NCBI RefSeq assembly: GCF_009258225.1
Contig: NZ_CP043617.1
Coordinates: 1,860,001-1,924,000 of the forward strand
Origin: Sulfurimonas lithotrophica
GTDB lineage: Bacteria; Campylobacterota; Campylobacteria; Campylobacterales; Sulfurimonadaceae
DNA length: 64,000 nt
Direction of reading: 5' to 3'
Position 1 is the stretch's first letter. Each line of letters opens with the position of its first letter. Positions 55,098 through 64,000 of this stretch are shown one piece after another. The notes under the pieces were generated by a model. The model was given only the letters and a program-made list of their open reading frames with translations, was not told where the DNA came from and did not search any database. The position numbers and the translations under genes are program-made.

Positions 55098-56057
55098 TTA
55101 GTTTCTACTAATATATGGATTTAATTTTAATAGAATTAAATCTGCAACCATGTTCCCAAGCAAAGTCAAAAAAGCTGTTATAATCAGTATCCCCATAATA
55201 ATAGGGTAATCACGACTTAATGCCGACATAAAAAACAGTTGTCCCATTCCTTCGATTCCAAAGATTGATTCTAAGATTACACTACCGCCTATAAGTCCAG
55301 GAAGAGAAAGACCAAGTAGTGTAATAATCGGCGGTAATAAATTTGGAAAAATGTAATAACGAAGGAGATGATTCTTGTTTAGTCCCCTAGAGAGTGCAAA
55401 ATAATAATAATCACTCTTTAATATCTCCAAAGTTAATGAGCGTATGTATATTATCATACTGCCAAGACCGACAAATATCATTACACTTACCGGTAATACC
55501 AGATGCCATGCCATATCGGTATAATAAGAAACTCCGCTTTTAGCTTCAATAGAATGAAGTCCTGCTATCGGAAACCAATCCAGTTGTAGAGAAAAAAATA
55601 TTATAAATAAGAGTGCCAAGTAAAAACTAGGCATTGAAAAAGAGACTAATGAGATTTGGCGAATAATATAATCACTCCTTTTTTCATAATTCAAAGCCGA
55701 TTTTATTCCAAGATATAGTGAGATGATAAAAACGGCAATTAAAGCCGTTATGTTCATTATTAAAGTGATAGGTAAACGTTTTAGTATCTCTATGCTTACC
55801 TCTTGTCCGCTTACAAAACTGATACCGAAGTTTAAAGAAAATATATTTATAACCCAGTCTTTATATTGTTCAATCAAAGGCTTATCAAGACCATATATAG
55901 CTTTTAAAGCTGCAATTGCCTCTTTTGTCATATTGGGATTTAATTCACCTGCACTTAAAAAAGAGTTTGGTGCTGCATGAATTGCCAAAAAAGATATTAT
56001 AGAGATAAGTATCAACATAATAAAAATATAGAAGATTTTAGTTAGTATATTTGACAT
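55098..56057 (-). CDS. DppB/OppB-type ABC transporter permease, orphan
   Basis: A 319-residue inner-membrane permease with six hydrophobic segments. Typical features are the N-terminal TKIFYIFIMLILISIISFLAIHAAPNS, ALKAIYGLDKPLIEQY, and the ATPase-coupling loop YYYFALSRGLNKNHLLRYYIFPN, with GGSVILESIFGIEGMGQLFF at the end. It would import peptides or nickel-type solutes, but no DppC, ATPase or binding protein is adjacent. The start aligned with the family was chosen; the frame could extend 39 codons upstream through the porin terminator. Confidence 0.88.
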   Translation of the reverse strand: MSNILTKIFYIFIMLILISIISFLAIHAAPNSFLSAGELNPNMTKEAIAALKAIYGLDKPLIEQYKDWVINIFSLNFGISFVSGQEVSIEILKRLPITLIMNITALIAVFIISLYLGIKSALNYEKRSDYIIRQISLVSFSMPSFYLALLFIIFFSLQLDWFPIAGLHSIEAKSGVSYYTDMAWHLVLPVSVMIFVGLGSMIIYIRSLTLEILKSDYYYFALSRGLNKNHLLRYYIFPNLLPPIITLLGLSLPGLIGGSVILESIFGIEGMGQLFFMSALSRDYPIIMGILIITAFLTLLGNMVADLILLKLNPYISRN

Positions 56058-56069
56058 GAGAGAATTATA
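56055..56069 (-). promoter_or_regulatory. TATAAT box 6 nt before the permease ATG
   Basis: The minus strand reads TATAAT-TCTCTC-ATG, again predicting a leaderless transcript. It lies downstream of the porin terminator, so the permease has its own promoter. Confidence 0.5.
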
Positions 56070-56144
56070 GCAAATTTGAAGATATTTAACCCATCCACGG
56101 AAAAGATTACTCTTTAAAACAGGATGCGGATGGGATAAATCGAA

Positions 56145-56183
56145 TGAAAAAAACTTTGCGCCCCATGCTGGCATGAGGCGGCA
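56145..56183 (-). terminator. Terminator of the major porin gene
   Basis: On the minus strand a GC-rich hairpin (TGCCGCCTCATGC/GCATGGGGCGCA, one bulge and one wobble) is followed by AAAG and seven T. It starts 17 nt after the porin stop and is the strongest intrinsic terminator in the window. Confidence 0.85.
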
Positions 56184-56199
56184 TAATATCTAAGACGAG

Positions 56200-57477
56200 T
56201 TAGAAGTTATATGTCAAATAAACTTGAGCTGTACCGTAGTCTTTACCTTTACCTGTAATAGCATCAACATTATCGGAATCTGAATCAGTATAGATGTAAT
56301 ATACACCGGCATCTAAATCACCAAATGATTTTGCAACTTCTAAAGTAACTTCTAAAAAGTCATCATCCTTACCTACAGCTATACCGTTTTTAGCTGTTGC
56401 ACTAGTAGCATATACACCTAAGTCAAAACCGCCAACAGGAGCAGTTACGGTTAAATTATAAGCCGTTGTGTCGTTCTGAGTGATTTTACCATAGTACCAC
56501 CAAGCTTCTGTATATAATTTAGACTGAGCACCAGTAGCAAGGTTTGCACCTGCACCTGCTCCGTTTTTACTATCTTTACCCGTTTGTGAGTATGCCACAG
56601 ACACTGCAAAAGTATCTTTCATCTCATAAGCTACTTTAACAGCAAATGCATCGTTTGAACTGTCTTGTGCTGAGCCTAATAATACTTTATCATAATCAGT
56701 TTCAGTGAATTGTAAACCATAGCTTATACCTTCTACAAGTTGACATTCTAAATCAGCTTGTAACCAATAAGCGGTAACTGCATCGTGAGCACTGTAATAC
56801 CATGCTTGAGCCGTTAAAGGCTTCCATGAATTATTTACTACACCAAATGCATACGCACCGTTATAAAAACTTTCAAAAATATTACTTCTTGCATCATCAC
56901 CTACAGTGTCACCGTCAACATCTATATCCATAGTCTTGTTACCGACACCTGCAACCGTAGCTGCCGAGTTATGCTGACCAACATATGCACCAACTAACGT
57001 TGTATCCGGTAAGTCTTGATTCATTACAACCGCTGCTTCAAAACTATTTGGAACTACAGACCAAGTTTCACTAAATACAAGTGGAGTATCTAATAACATA
57101 CGACCTGCTTTAAATGTAGTTTTTCCTTCAGTAGCAGCTAACCAAGCTTCGCTGAAGAAGTAGTTATCTTGAATCCCACCTGTCCATGTAGCAGCTACTA
57201 GGTTATTGTAAAGACCTAAAGTACTAATAGCATTAAAAGTAGCACTTGCTTTTATTTTATCAGTTAAATCCGTACTTAGAGTTAGATTTAAAGAAGCTTC
57301 ACCCATAGACGTATCTTGGTCAAACATTGAATCTTTAATACCGCTAGCCGTAACATGCTGAGCATCATCGGTAGAGTAAAATAATTTTGCATCTCCGCTT
57401 ACTTTTGTATTTTCAATAGCAAACGCACTTGAACCAGCTAATAGTGCTGCCGCTAAACTCATCTTAATTAATTTCAT
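56200..57477 (-). CDS. Major outer-membrane porin, Campylobacterota type
   Basis: The 425-residue protein has a signal peptide (MKLIKMSLAAALLAGSSAFA), then alternating beta strands with acidic turn loops (DIDVDGDTVGDDARS, DSDSDNVD), and a C-terminal aromatic strand YGTAQVYLTYNF. This is the pattern of the large porins of Sulfurimonas and relatives that form general diffusion channels. AAGGAAG precedes the ATG, and TATAAT lies near 57510. A strong hairpin terminator follows, so expression is probably high and monocistronic. Confidence 0.88.
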   Translation of the reverse strand: MKLIKMSLAAALLAGSSAFAIENTKVSGDAKLFYSTDDAQHVTASGIKDSMFDQDTSMGEASLNLTLSTDLTDKIKASATFNAISTLGLYNNLVAATWTGGIQDNYFFSEAWLAATEGKTTFKAGRMLLDTPLVFSETWSVVPNSFEAAVVMNQDLPDTTLVGAYVGQHNSAATVAGVGNKTMDIDVDGDTVGDDARSNIFESFYNGAYAFGVVNNSWKPLTAQAWYYSAHDAVTAYWLQADLECQLVEGISYGLQFTETDYDKVLLGSAQDSSNDAFAVKVAYEMKDTFAVSVAYSQTGKDSKNGAGAGANLATGAQSKLYTEAWWYYGKITQNDTTAYNLTVTAPVGGFDLGVYATSATAKNGIAVGKDDDFLEVTLEVAKSFGDLDAGVYYIYTDSDSDNVDAITGKGKDYGTAQVYLTYNF

Positions 57478-57530
57478 TTTCTTCCTTTGTTTGTGATTAG
57501 AAAATTATAATACGAAAATAGATTATTTTA

Positions 57531-57567
57531 ATCATATAGTTGATTAAAAATTAATCAACTATATGAT
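57531..57567 (-). terminator. 17-bp perfect AT-rich hairpin after fabI
   Basis: ATCATATAGTTGATTAA and its exact complement flank a 3-nt loop. It lies 27 nt beyond the fabI stop and just upstream of the porin promoter. It is probably the terminator of the gap-pgk-tpiA-fabI operon, though only a short T-rich stretch follows. Confidence 0.65.
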
Positions 57568-57593
57568 TCATAAAGAAGTTAAAAGAAGTTTAA

Positions 57594-58412
<819 letters not shown>

Positions 58413-58426
58413 CTATGAATCCTTAT

Positions 58427-59137
58427 TTAGTTATTTTTTAGTTCATCTGCGAACTGTATCATTTTACAAAAGTTTTCAACTTTCAAAGCACCGCTACCCA
58501 CTAAAACACCGTCCACACCGTCACATTTTAAAATATCCAAAGCAGTATCAACTTTTACACTGCCACCGTATAAAAGCGGAGCAGATGATTTTTCTTTTAA
58601 TTTTAAATGAATTTTAGAAATATCTTCTAAAGTCGGTGTTTTTCCTGTACCTATTGCCCATACCGGTTCATACGCTATGATTAAATTTTCATAATCAAGA
58701 TCTATCCCTTCATATTGAAGTTCAAGATATTTCATCATAACATCTTCACCCTCTTCTCTAACTTCTAGTGGTTCACCCACACAATAAACTATTTTAAAAC
58801 CTTGTGTCTTATAAAAGTTAAACTTTTGTGCTATTGCTTCTTGGGTTTCTCCTAATATATGGCGTCTCTCCGAATGACCTATTAAAATAGTTTTAACATC
58901 AAACTCTTCAAGTTGTTCAAGCCCAATTTCTCCGGTAAATGCACCGTTTTTAGTCGCATATGCATTCTGAGCACCTTGCGTTACTTTACCGTGATGCGGA
59001 TTTAAAGAGCTTTGCGCAGGAAATACGTAAACATCTTGATTCGACTTAATCTCATCTAAAAAATTTTCTACATCCATCAGGTAAGATATAGTCTTTTCAC
59101 GAGTAAGATTTGTTTTTAAGTTAGATGCAATAACCAT
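58427..59137 (-). CDS. tpiA: Triosephosphate isomerase
   Basis: TpiA interconverts dihydroxyacetone phosphate and glyceraldehyde 3-phosphate. The 236-residue barrel has NLKTNLT at the first strand, catalytic His in IGHSERRH, catalytic Glu in IAYEPVWAIGTGKTP, and LLYGGSVK. It is slightly shorter than the usual 250, as in other Campylobacterota. The asparagine-lysine motif normally written NWKMN reads NLKTN here. It starts 1 nt after pgk ends. Confidence 0.95.
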   Translation of the reverse strand: MVIASNLKTNLTREKTISYLMDVENFLDEIKSNQDVYVFPAQSSLNPHHGKVTQGAQNAYATKNGAFTGEIGLEQLEEFDVKTILIGHSERRHILGETQEAIAQKFNFYKTQGFKIVYCVGEPLEVREEGEDVMMKYLELQYEGIDLDYENLIIAYEPVWAIGTGKTPTLEDISKIHLKLKEKSSAPLLYGGSVKVDTALDILKCDGVDGVLVGSGALKVENFCKMIQFADELKNN

Positions 59138-59138
59138 A

Positions 59139-60332
59139 CTACTCCTTTATAAGCGGTGCTACACCAGGAAGTGTTTTTCCTTCAAGCAACTCTAAAGAAG
59201 CTCCGCCGCCTGTTGAGATAAAAGTCATCTCTTCATCAAGACCGACTCTTTGAACTAAATCTGCAGTATCTCCTCCGCCTACAACGGTAGTCGCGTAAGA
59301 ATCTGCAACAAAATGAGCTATCTTGTTTGAACCGCGTGCATATTTTTCCATCTCATACACACCCATTGGTCCATTCCACAGTACGGTTTGAACATCATTT
59401 AATGCTTCACGGTAAAGTCTAACCGTAGCAGGACCAATATCGAGTCCCATCCACTCACTAGGAATCTCTTGTGATGTAACGATTTTACTTACTGCATCTT
59501 CAGAAAATTTTTCAGCCGCAATTACGTCAATTGGGAGATAAAACTTAACACCAAGCTTTTTAGCTTCATCCATGATATGTTGTGCATCTTCTAGTAAATT
59601 GTCTTCTACAAGAGATGAACCGATATCGTAACCCATTTGTTTTAAAAATGTAAATGCCATACCGCCGCCGATAAATATTTTATCCACTTTTGGTAGAAGG
59701 TTTATAAGTGCTTCTAGTTTTCCCGAAACTTTACTTCCACCAACAATAGCAGCAAAAGGGCGAACAGGCTGATTTATAAGTTTTCCAAAAAACTTAATCT
59801 CTTTTGATAATAAAAAGCCTGATGCTTTATGCTTGTTATCGTAAAGCTTGGTAATCCCCTCAACCGAAGAGTGGGCACGATGTGATACGCCGAACGCATC
59901 ATTTATGTAATATTCTGCCATAGATGCCAGTTTTTTTGACAATTCCTCATCGTTATTTGTCTCGCCCGGTTCAAAACGAAGATTTTCCAAAAGTAAAACT
60001 TCTCCGTTTTTCAACTCATTTGCTTTTGAGATAGCATCATCGCCTACGACGTCTTTAGCCATAATTACATTTCTTTTTAAAAGCTGTCCCAATCTGCGTG
60101 CAACAGGTGCTAAAGAATATTTTTCATTCACTTCGCCTTTTGGACGACCCAGATGCGAAGCTAAAATAACGGCACAATCTTGATCTAAACAGTAGTTAAC
60201 CGTAGCTAAAGCAGAACGGATACGTCTATCGTCGGAGATATTTGAGTACTCATCCATAGGCACGTTAAAATCACATCTAATAAATACTTTTTTACTTGCT
60301 AAATCTAACTCTTTAATACTTAGTAGTTCCAA
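59139..60332 (-). CDS. pgk: Phosphoglycerate kinase
   Basis: The 397-residue enzyme transfers phosphate between 1,3-bisphosphoglycerate and ADP. It has the N-terminal [54 protein letters not shown] and the nucleotide-site [22 protein letters not shown] motifs. It lies 9 nt after gap and 1 nt before tpiA in the same operon. Confidence 0.97.
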   Translation of the reverse strand: MELLSIKELDLASKKVFIRCDFNVPMDEYSNISDDRRIRSALATVNYCLDQDCAVILASHLGRPKGEVNEKYSLAPVARRLGQLLKRNVIMAKDVVGDDAISKANELKNGEVLLLENLRFEPGETNNDEELSKKLASMAEYYINDAFGVSHRAHSSVEGITKLYDNKHKASGFLLSKEIKFFGKLINQPVRPFAAIVGGSKVSGKLEALINLLPKVDKIFIGGGMAFTFLKQMGYDIGSSLVEDNLLEDAQHIMDEAKKLGVKFYLPIDVIAAEKFSEDAVSKIVTSQEIPSEWMGLDIGPATVRLYREALNDVQTVLWNGPMGVYEMEKYARGSNKIAHFVADSYATTVVGGGDTADLVQRVGLDEEMTFISTGGGASLELLEGKTLPGVAPLIKE

Positions 60333-60341
60333 TTCTCACCC

Positions 60342-61343
60342 TTACTTAGAAATATGGATAGCCATGTCTATTAAACGCATTGAATAACCCCACTCGTTAT
60401 CGTACCAAGCCATAACTTTTACCATATCACCGTCTATGACCTGAGTTAAGTCCTCTGCAACGATTGAACTGTACTCACAACCTACAAAGTCTTGAGATAC
60501 ACGCATCTCTTTATCCATAAACAATAGACCTTTTAAGTTAGTTTCAGCCGCTTTGTTAAATGCTGCCGTTACTTCCTCTTTTGTAGTTTTTTTACTAACT
60601 ATGACGTTTAAGTCAACCATTGAAACATCAGGAGTAGGTACACGAACACTTTGACCGTGTAATTTACCTTGAAGTTGCGGAAGAACTAAACCGATAGCTT
60701 TAGCAGCACCTGTTGTAGTCGGAATCATATTTATTGCACCGGCACGTGCACGACGTTTGTCTTTTGAGTGTTTCACATCAAGGATATTTTGATCATTCGT
60801 ATATGAGTGAATAGTAGTCATAAGACCTTTTTCAATTCCGAATGCATCGTCAAGTACTTTTGCAACGGGACCAAGACAGTTTGTAGTACAAGAAGCATTT
60901 GATACGATTTTTTGTCCATCGTATAAATCTTCATTTACACCCATAACAAAAGTAGCTGTTTCTTTGTCTTTTGCAGGAGCCGAGAAAAGAACTTTTTCAA
61001 CACCGTTATCAATGTGTACTTGAGCACTCTCTTGAGTCAAAAACACACCCGTACACTCTAGTACCATATCGGCACCGCAAGATGCAAAGTCTAGGTTTTT
61101 AGGATCGCGGTCGCTAAATATACGAATATCTTGTCCGTCAATAGATATTGTATTTTCGTTAACTTGTTCAATTTCACTAGTAGCACTGCCGTGAACAGAA
61201 TCGTTTTTTAGCAAATACAACATCATATCCATACTAGCCATATCGTTGATAGCCACTATTTCAACATCGTCTCTTTTTGCCGCAATTCTTGCAACACAAC
61301 GACCAATTCTTCCAAAACCATTAATTGCTATTTTTAATGCCAT
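60342..61343 (-). CDS. gap: Glyceraldehyde-3-phosphate dehydrogenase
   Basis: The 333-residue NAD-dependent enzyme has INGFGRIGRCVAR at the N-terminus, the catalytic SNASCTTNCLGP with its Cys, THSYTNDQNILD, RRARAGAINMIPTTTGAAKAI and WYDNEWGYSMR. It is the first gene of the gap-pgk-tpiA-fabI operon. AGGAAAA precedes the ATG. The promoter overlaps that of the divergent nadD. Confidence 0.97.
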   Translation of the reverse strand: MALKIAINGFGRIGRCVARIAAKRDDVEIVAINDMASMDMMLYLLKNDSVHGSATSEIEQVNENTISIDGQDIRIFSDRDPKNLDFASCGADMVLECTGVFLTQESAQVHIDNGVEKVLFSAPAKDKETATFVMGVNEDLYDGQKIVSNASCTTNCLGPVAKVLDDAFGIEKGLMTTIHSYTNDQNILDVKHSKDKRRARAGAINMIPTTTGAAKAIGLVLPQLQGKLHGQSVRVPTPDVSMVDLNVIVSKKTTKEEVTAAFNKAAETNLKGLLFMDKEMRVSQDFVGCEYSSIVAEDLTQVIDGDMVKVMAWYDNEWGYSMRLIDMAIHISK

Positions 61344-61391
61344 TATATTTTCCTGATTAAAATAAATTCGCCAATTTTATCAAAACTTAGC

Positions 61392-61411
61392 TATAATTGC
61401 GTTTAAACATG
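61392..61411 (+). promoter_or_regulatory. TATAAT box 11 nt before the nadD ATG
   Basis: TATAAT at 61392-61397 is followed by 11 nt and then ATG with no Shine-Dalgarno sequence. The predicted 5' leader is only about 4-5 nt. Confidence 0.45.
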
Positions 61412-61885
61412 GAATCGATTGCACTTTTTGGCGGATCATTTGACCCTCCGCATACCGGACACAAGGCTATTGTTGAAGCAGCACAAAATTTAAAAGAAAT
61501 TGATAAAGTGGTAATTATGCCGACCTATCTAAACCCTTTTAAATCAAAATCTCATTCAACTCCCAAACAAAGACTTAAGATGGTAAAAGAGATGTTTGAT
61601 AGTTACGATAAAGTTGAAATATCGGACTTTGAAGTTTTACAAAAACAAAAAGTCCCTTCAATTATAACCGTAAAGCATCTGCTTAAAATGTACGATAAAA
61701 TATATCTTATAATCGGTGCCGATAATCTTGAATCACTTCATAAATGGCAAGACTACGACGAACTTAAAAAACTTGTTACGTTTATAGTAGCAAAAAGAGA
61801 TAATATAGAGATTCCAAAAAAATATATAACTTTAGATGTAAATGAAAACATTTCATCTACTGAAATTAGAAAAAAAGAAAAGTAA
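61409..61885 (+). CDS. nadD: Nicotinate-nucleotide adenylyltransferase
   Basis: NadD makes deamido-NAD from nicotinate mononucleotide and ATP. The 158-residue protein has the nucleotidyltransferase motif IALFGGSFDPPHTGHKAI, the mid-domain LIIGADNLESLHKWQDYDEL, and ISSTEIRKK at the C-terminus. It is shorter than E. coli NadD (about 213), as is usual here. The ATG with the GGSFDPPH motif at its normal distance was chosen over a TTG four codons upstream. rsfS follows after 11 nt. Confidence 0.95.
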   Translation: MESIALFGGSFDPPHTGHKAIVEAAQNLKEIDKVVIMPTYLNPFKSKSHSTPKQRLKMVKEMFDSYDKVEISDFEVLQKQKVPSIITVKHLLKMYDKIYLIIGADNLESLHKWQDYDELKKLVTFIVAKRDNIEIPKKYITLDVNENISSTEIRKKEK

Positions 61886-61896
61886 GAGAGCATACA

Positions 61897-62226
61897 TTGA
61901 AAGACAGAATAAAAAAAATAACAGAAATTTTAGATAAAAATAAAGCTGAAGCTATTGAAGTTTTTGACTTAAGCGATAAAGAGTATATTGTAGATACTGC
62001 GATCATAGCTTCATCACTAGGAAGTCGCCATACATTGGCATTACTGGATCATCTAAAAAAAGATTTAAAACCGGACGAGCATATAAATAACGTAGATGAA
62101 AGCGGAGACTGGGTTGTTATAGATTTAGGTGATATACTTATACATATTATGACACCTGAATATCGTGTAAAATACGATATGGAAACTTTTTTAAGTGAAA
62201 TCGGTGAAACAAAAGAAACTCTTTAA
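61897..62226 (+). CDS. rsfS: Ribosome silencing factor RsfS
   Basis: RsfS binds ribosomal protein L14 and blocks subunit joining in starved cells. The 109-residue protein matches the DUF143 family: IIASSLGSRHTLALLDHL, GDWVVIDLGDILIHIMTPEYRVKYDME. The start is TTG with AAGAGAG upstream. The nadD-rsfS pair is widespread in bacteria. Confidence 0.95.
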   Translation: MKDRIKKITEILDKNKAEAIEVFDLSDKEYIVDTAIIASSLGSRHTLALLDHLKKDLKPDEHINNVDESGDWVVIDLGDILIHIMTPEYRVKYDMETFLSEIGETKETL

Positions 62227-62239
62227 AAAGAGTTCTTTT
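62217..62239 (+). terminator. Terminator of nadD-rsfS
   Basis: AACTCTTT and AAAGAGTT form an 8-bp stem overlapping the rsfS stop codon, followed by CTTTTAG. A second short hairpin CTTTT/AAAAG comes next. The facing porin gene ends a few bases further on. Confidence 0.6.
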
Positions 62240-62244
62240 AGTTA

Positions 62245-63687
62245 TTAAAAGAAGTAGTTTAATTCAAAACGATATTCATTATACGATACGTCTGTTTTAT
62301 ATGTCAAATCAGATTTTAATATCTTATCGTCCGCTCTTACTAAACCAACTCTAACTTTAGCCTGAAGATTTTTCCCTATATTTTGCATAGCATCTATATG
62401 TAGTATATCGCTGTCAGCCTGCACGGCATCTTTTTTATCGTCAAAGTCTTGAACTGCATAACGAGCAAATATATTAAATCCTTCCAATATACCTGCTTTA
62501 TCAAAATTGTATCCAACTCTAGCCATATATGTCTTGGTATTTGCATACCAGTTATACTGTGCCATAGCACGGGTAAATCCACCTGTTGGAAAGCCACGCC
62601 ATGGGGCTATGATATCTGCTTTATCTGATATTTCCGAGTAACCCAGTCTAAACAAAAAGGCATTATCTTTAACATCTACACGTGCCGCTACTAAACTTGA
62701 GTCCAAATCGTTTATATCTTTATATCCGCTTGTATCACCCTTTAAACTTGCAACCGCTACATTTGCATCTAAACCGTCTATCTGCATCATATATCTTATA
62801 CCCGGTACTACTTTCCAGTTACCACCGACAGGAATCGTGTAATGGGCTTCCAAAGTTATGTTATGCAACACGTCAGGGACACTCGCCATACTAACATTTG
62901 CTTTTAAGTTTTTGATAGATTTATTTGTAAAACTAGCTATAAGCAGTTCATTATCGTTTCCGATTAAAGCTGTCGTTAAACTTTTGTTTATGGCGGAATC
63001 ATCATTTTCAATCCAACCGTTTACGGCTATAACATCATGAGAAGTTGTATGGTCACGAAGTTTTTGAGCGGTAAAATACCCTAATTGTATAGTTGTTTGA
63101 GGAAGTTCCTTGATCGTAGCACTTACACCGTCAAACGTATTAGGTATCATCTTGGTATCGTTTGATTTTGTAAAAACCGATTCAAAAAGTTGACGTCCTA
63201 CCTTTAGAGATATCTTTGATATATCATATTGCAAATAGGCTTGTCCAAGCACACTCATACCAAAATTTCCCGTAGCTTGCGTATCGGCACGGCTGAAAGT
63301 ATCTTTACCTGCTTTAACACTATCTATTTTATCTAAATCCATTCTATAAAATGAAGGATTTTGTGACGTATATAAACCAACTGTAGTACTTAAACCATTT
63401 AATTTTGCAGATCTATATACAATACTACCGCCGACGCCTAAAGCTTTATTGTCTCTTCCTGCAACACTTTTAGACCAATCCCACTTAAAAGTATTTACCC
63501 TGAATCTTCCAAAAAATTCACCTTCGCTAAACATATCACTAAGAGAATCAACACTCTTTTGCTTAGTATTGTATTGTAAAGTCATATTAGGTTTTAATGT
63601 TATCTTGTCGTTTTTTAAATCAGCATAAGCCGTACTACTCAAAACCAGCATCCCCACGGCCAGTAAGTTAAATTTATTTACTTTCAT
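62245..63687 (-). CDS. OprD-family outer-membrane porin
   Basis: The 480-residue protein has a signal peptide (cleavage near STAYA) and the OprD-type opening GEFFGRFRVNTFKWDW and SKSVAGRDNKALGVGGSIVYRSA, then about 18 predicted strands and a C-terminal aromatic strand YNEYRFELNYFF. OprD porins take up small organic acids and amino acids. It differs clearly from the other porin in this window. The substrate cannot be told. Confidence 0.88.
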   Translation of the reverse strand: MKVNKFNLLAVGMLVLSSTAYADLKNDKITLKPNMTLQYNTKQKSVDSLSDMFSEGEFFGRFRVNTFKWDWSKSVAGRDNKALGVGGSIVYRSAKLNGLSTTVGLYTSQNPSFYRMDLDKIDSVKAGKDTFSRADTQATGNFGMSVLGQAYLQYDISKISLKVGRQLFESVFTKSNDTKMIPNTFDGVSATIKELPQTTIQLGYFTAQKLRDHTTSHDVIAVNGWIENDDSAINKSLTTALIGNDNELLIASFTNKSIKNLKANVSMASVPDVLHNITLEAHYTIPVGGNWKVVPGIRYMMQIDGLDANVAVASLKGDTSGYKDINDLDSSLVAARVDVKDNAFLFRLGYSEISDKADIIAPWRGFPTGGFTRAMAQYNWYANTKTYMARVGYNFDKAGILEGFNIFARYAVQDFDDKKDAVQADSDILHIDAMQNIGKNLQAKVRVGLVRADDKILKSDLTYKTDVSYNEYRFELNYFF

Positions 63688-63759
63688 CCCATATCCTTAT
63701 TTTTTATCTTTTTGAATTATACACTTATACGCTTTTTAGCAACTGAATATAAATTTTAT

Positions 63760-64000
63760 TTATTCTACTTTCTCTTTTACTTTAGAATTATTTAACTCAT
63801 CGGTTTTTGTAACTACACCAACTTTATCGATTTCTACTTCTTTTTCATTAGTTGAATTTTCCAAAATATCTCTGTAATCATAAATTGATTCTACATATCT
63901 TACAGGCTCGCTTCCTCTGGCATATCCATATTTTAAAGACCTGTAATAGCGTTTTTGAGATAAAAGAGGCAATACGGTTTTTAAATCACTCCATACATTT
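63760..64000 (-). CDS. MltF-like membrane-bound lytic transglycosylase, C-terminal end
   Basis: The frame is open to the right edge, so only about 79 C-terminal residues are present. [21 protein letters not shown] and [16 protein letters not shown] match the end of the SLT domain of MltF-type enzymes, which cleave peptidoglycan glycan chains from the outer membrane and carry a solute-binding-like N-terminal domain. A charged tail of about 30 residues follows. It is 73 nt upstream of the OprD-type porin gene. Confidence 0.75.
   Translation of the reverse strand, partial: NVWSDLKTVLPLLSQKRYYRSLKYGYARGSEPVRYVESIYDYRDILENSTNEKEVEIDKVGVVTKTDELNNSKVKEKVE

Overview
The window looks like a chromosomal segment of a low-GC Campylobacterota bacterium, most probably a Sulfurimonas-like member of the Sulfurimonadales. 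This is inferred from family content and from gene neighbourhoods I know from Campylobacter and Helicobacter: dnaB-comEC, rbn/yihY-glcD-PgbA_N protein-M23 peptidase, miaB next to an HP0268-like nuclease, and gap-pgk-tpiA-fabI. I see no rRNA, CRISPR array, insertion sequence or prophage. Two tRNA genes are present, Arg(GCG) and Val(GAC).

Layout. 1-4.0 kb: a leftward envelope operon with an LTA-synthase-like phosphoglycerol transferase, diacylglycerol kinase and a two-component system cut by the left edge. 4.1-9.5 kb: rsmG, two small genes, a heme-binding EAL protein, alanine racemase and agmatine deiminase. 9.6-15.6 kb: a TonB receptor with the copper-ligand motifs of OprC/NosA, then ispG, dnaB and a short comEC. 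15.5-21.5 kb: a Crp-type regulator, secreted DsrE and PEBP proteins, a leucine attenuator with a shortened leuA, ogt, a diheme cytochrome and a three-heme-motif peroxidase. Three CRP-like palindromes lie at nearly the same distance upstream of the secreted and redox genes. 21.5-31 kb: a UDG-superfamily protein, a 1365-residue NACHT NTPase with a C-terminal PD-(D/E)XK-like nuclease, and the yihY-glcD-PgbA_N-M23-Nudix neighbourhood. 31-38 kb: an HD-GYP regulator, ZupT, a thioferritin-like ferritin, a small Cys-rich protein, an old yellow enzyme, tRNA-Arg, a ZapA/ZapB-like pair and a globin. 38-47.9 kb: a SagB-like oxidoreductase, uvrB, dedA, a frameshifted pckA, tRNA-Val, an outer-membrane barrel, a flavoprotein, rimO and tilS. 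47.9-53.4 kb: a tightly overlapping leftward operon running from the HP0268-like gene through miaB, DUF374, a TPR-like protein and a tyrosine recombinase to three PilM/N/O-like proteins. 53.6-64 kb: nusA, a secreted peptide, a lone DppB-like permease, two porins, fabI-tpiA-pgk-gap, nadD-rsfS and the end of an MltF-like transglycosylase.

The strongest candidate for an undescribed system is the NACHT-nuclease gene. Its domain order is the reverse of Avs-type proteins, it overlaps yihY by ATGA, and it sits at the edge of an otherwise conserved neighbourhood. The next best are the Crp-type redox regulon, the leucine leader attenuator paired with a LeuA that lacks its allosteric domain, the one-base frameshift in pckA, and a set of genes (alr, yihY, uvrB, the flavoprotein, the permease) whose TATAAT box ends only 6-7 nt before the start codon, which suggests leaderless mRNAs.
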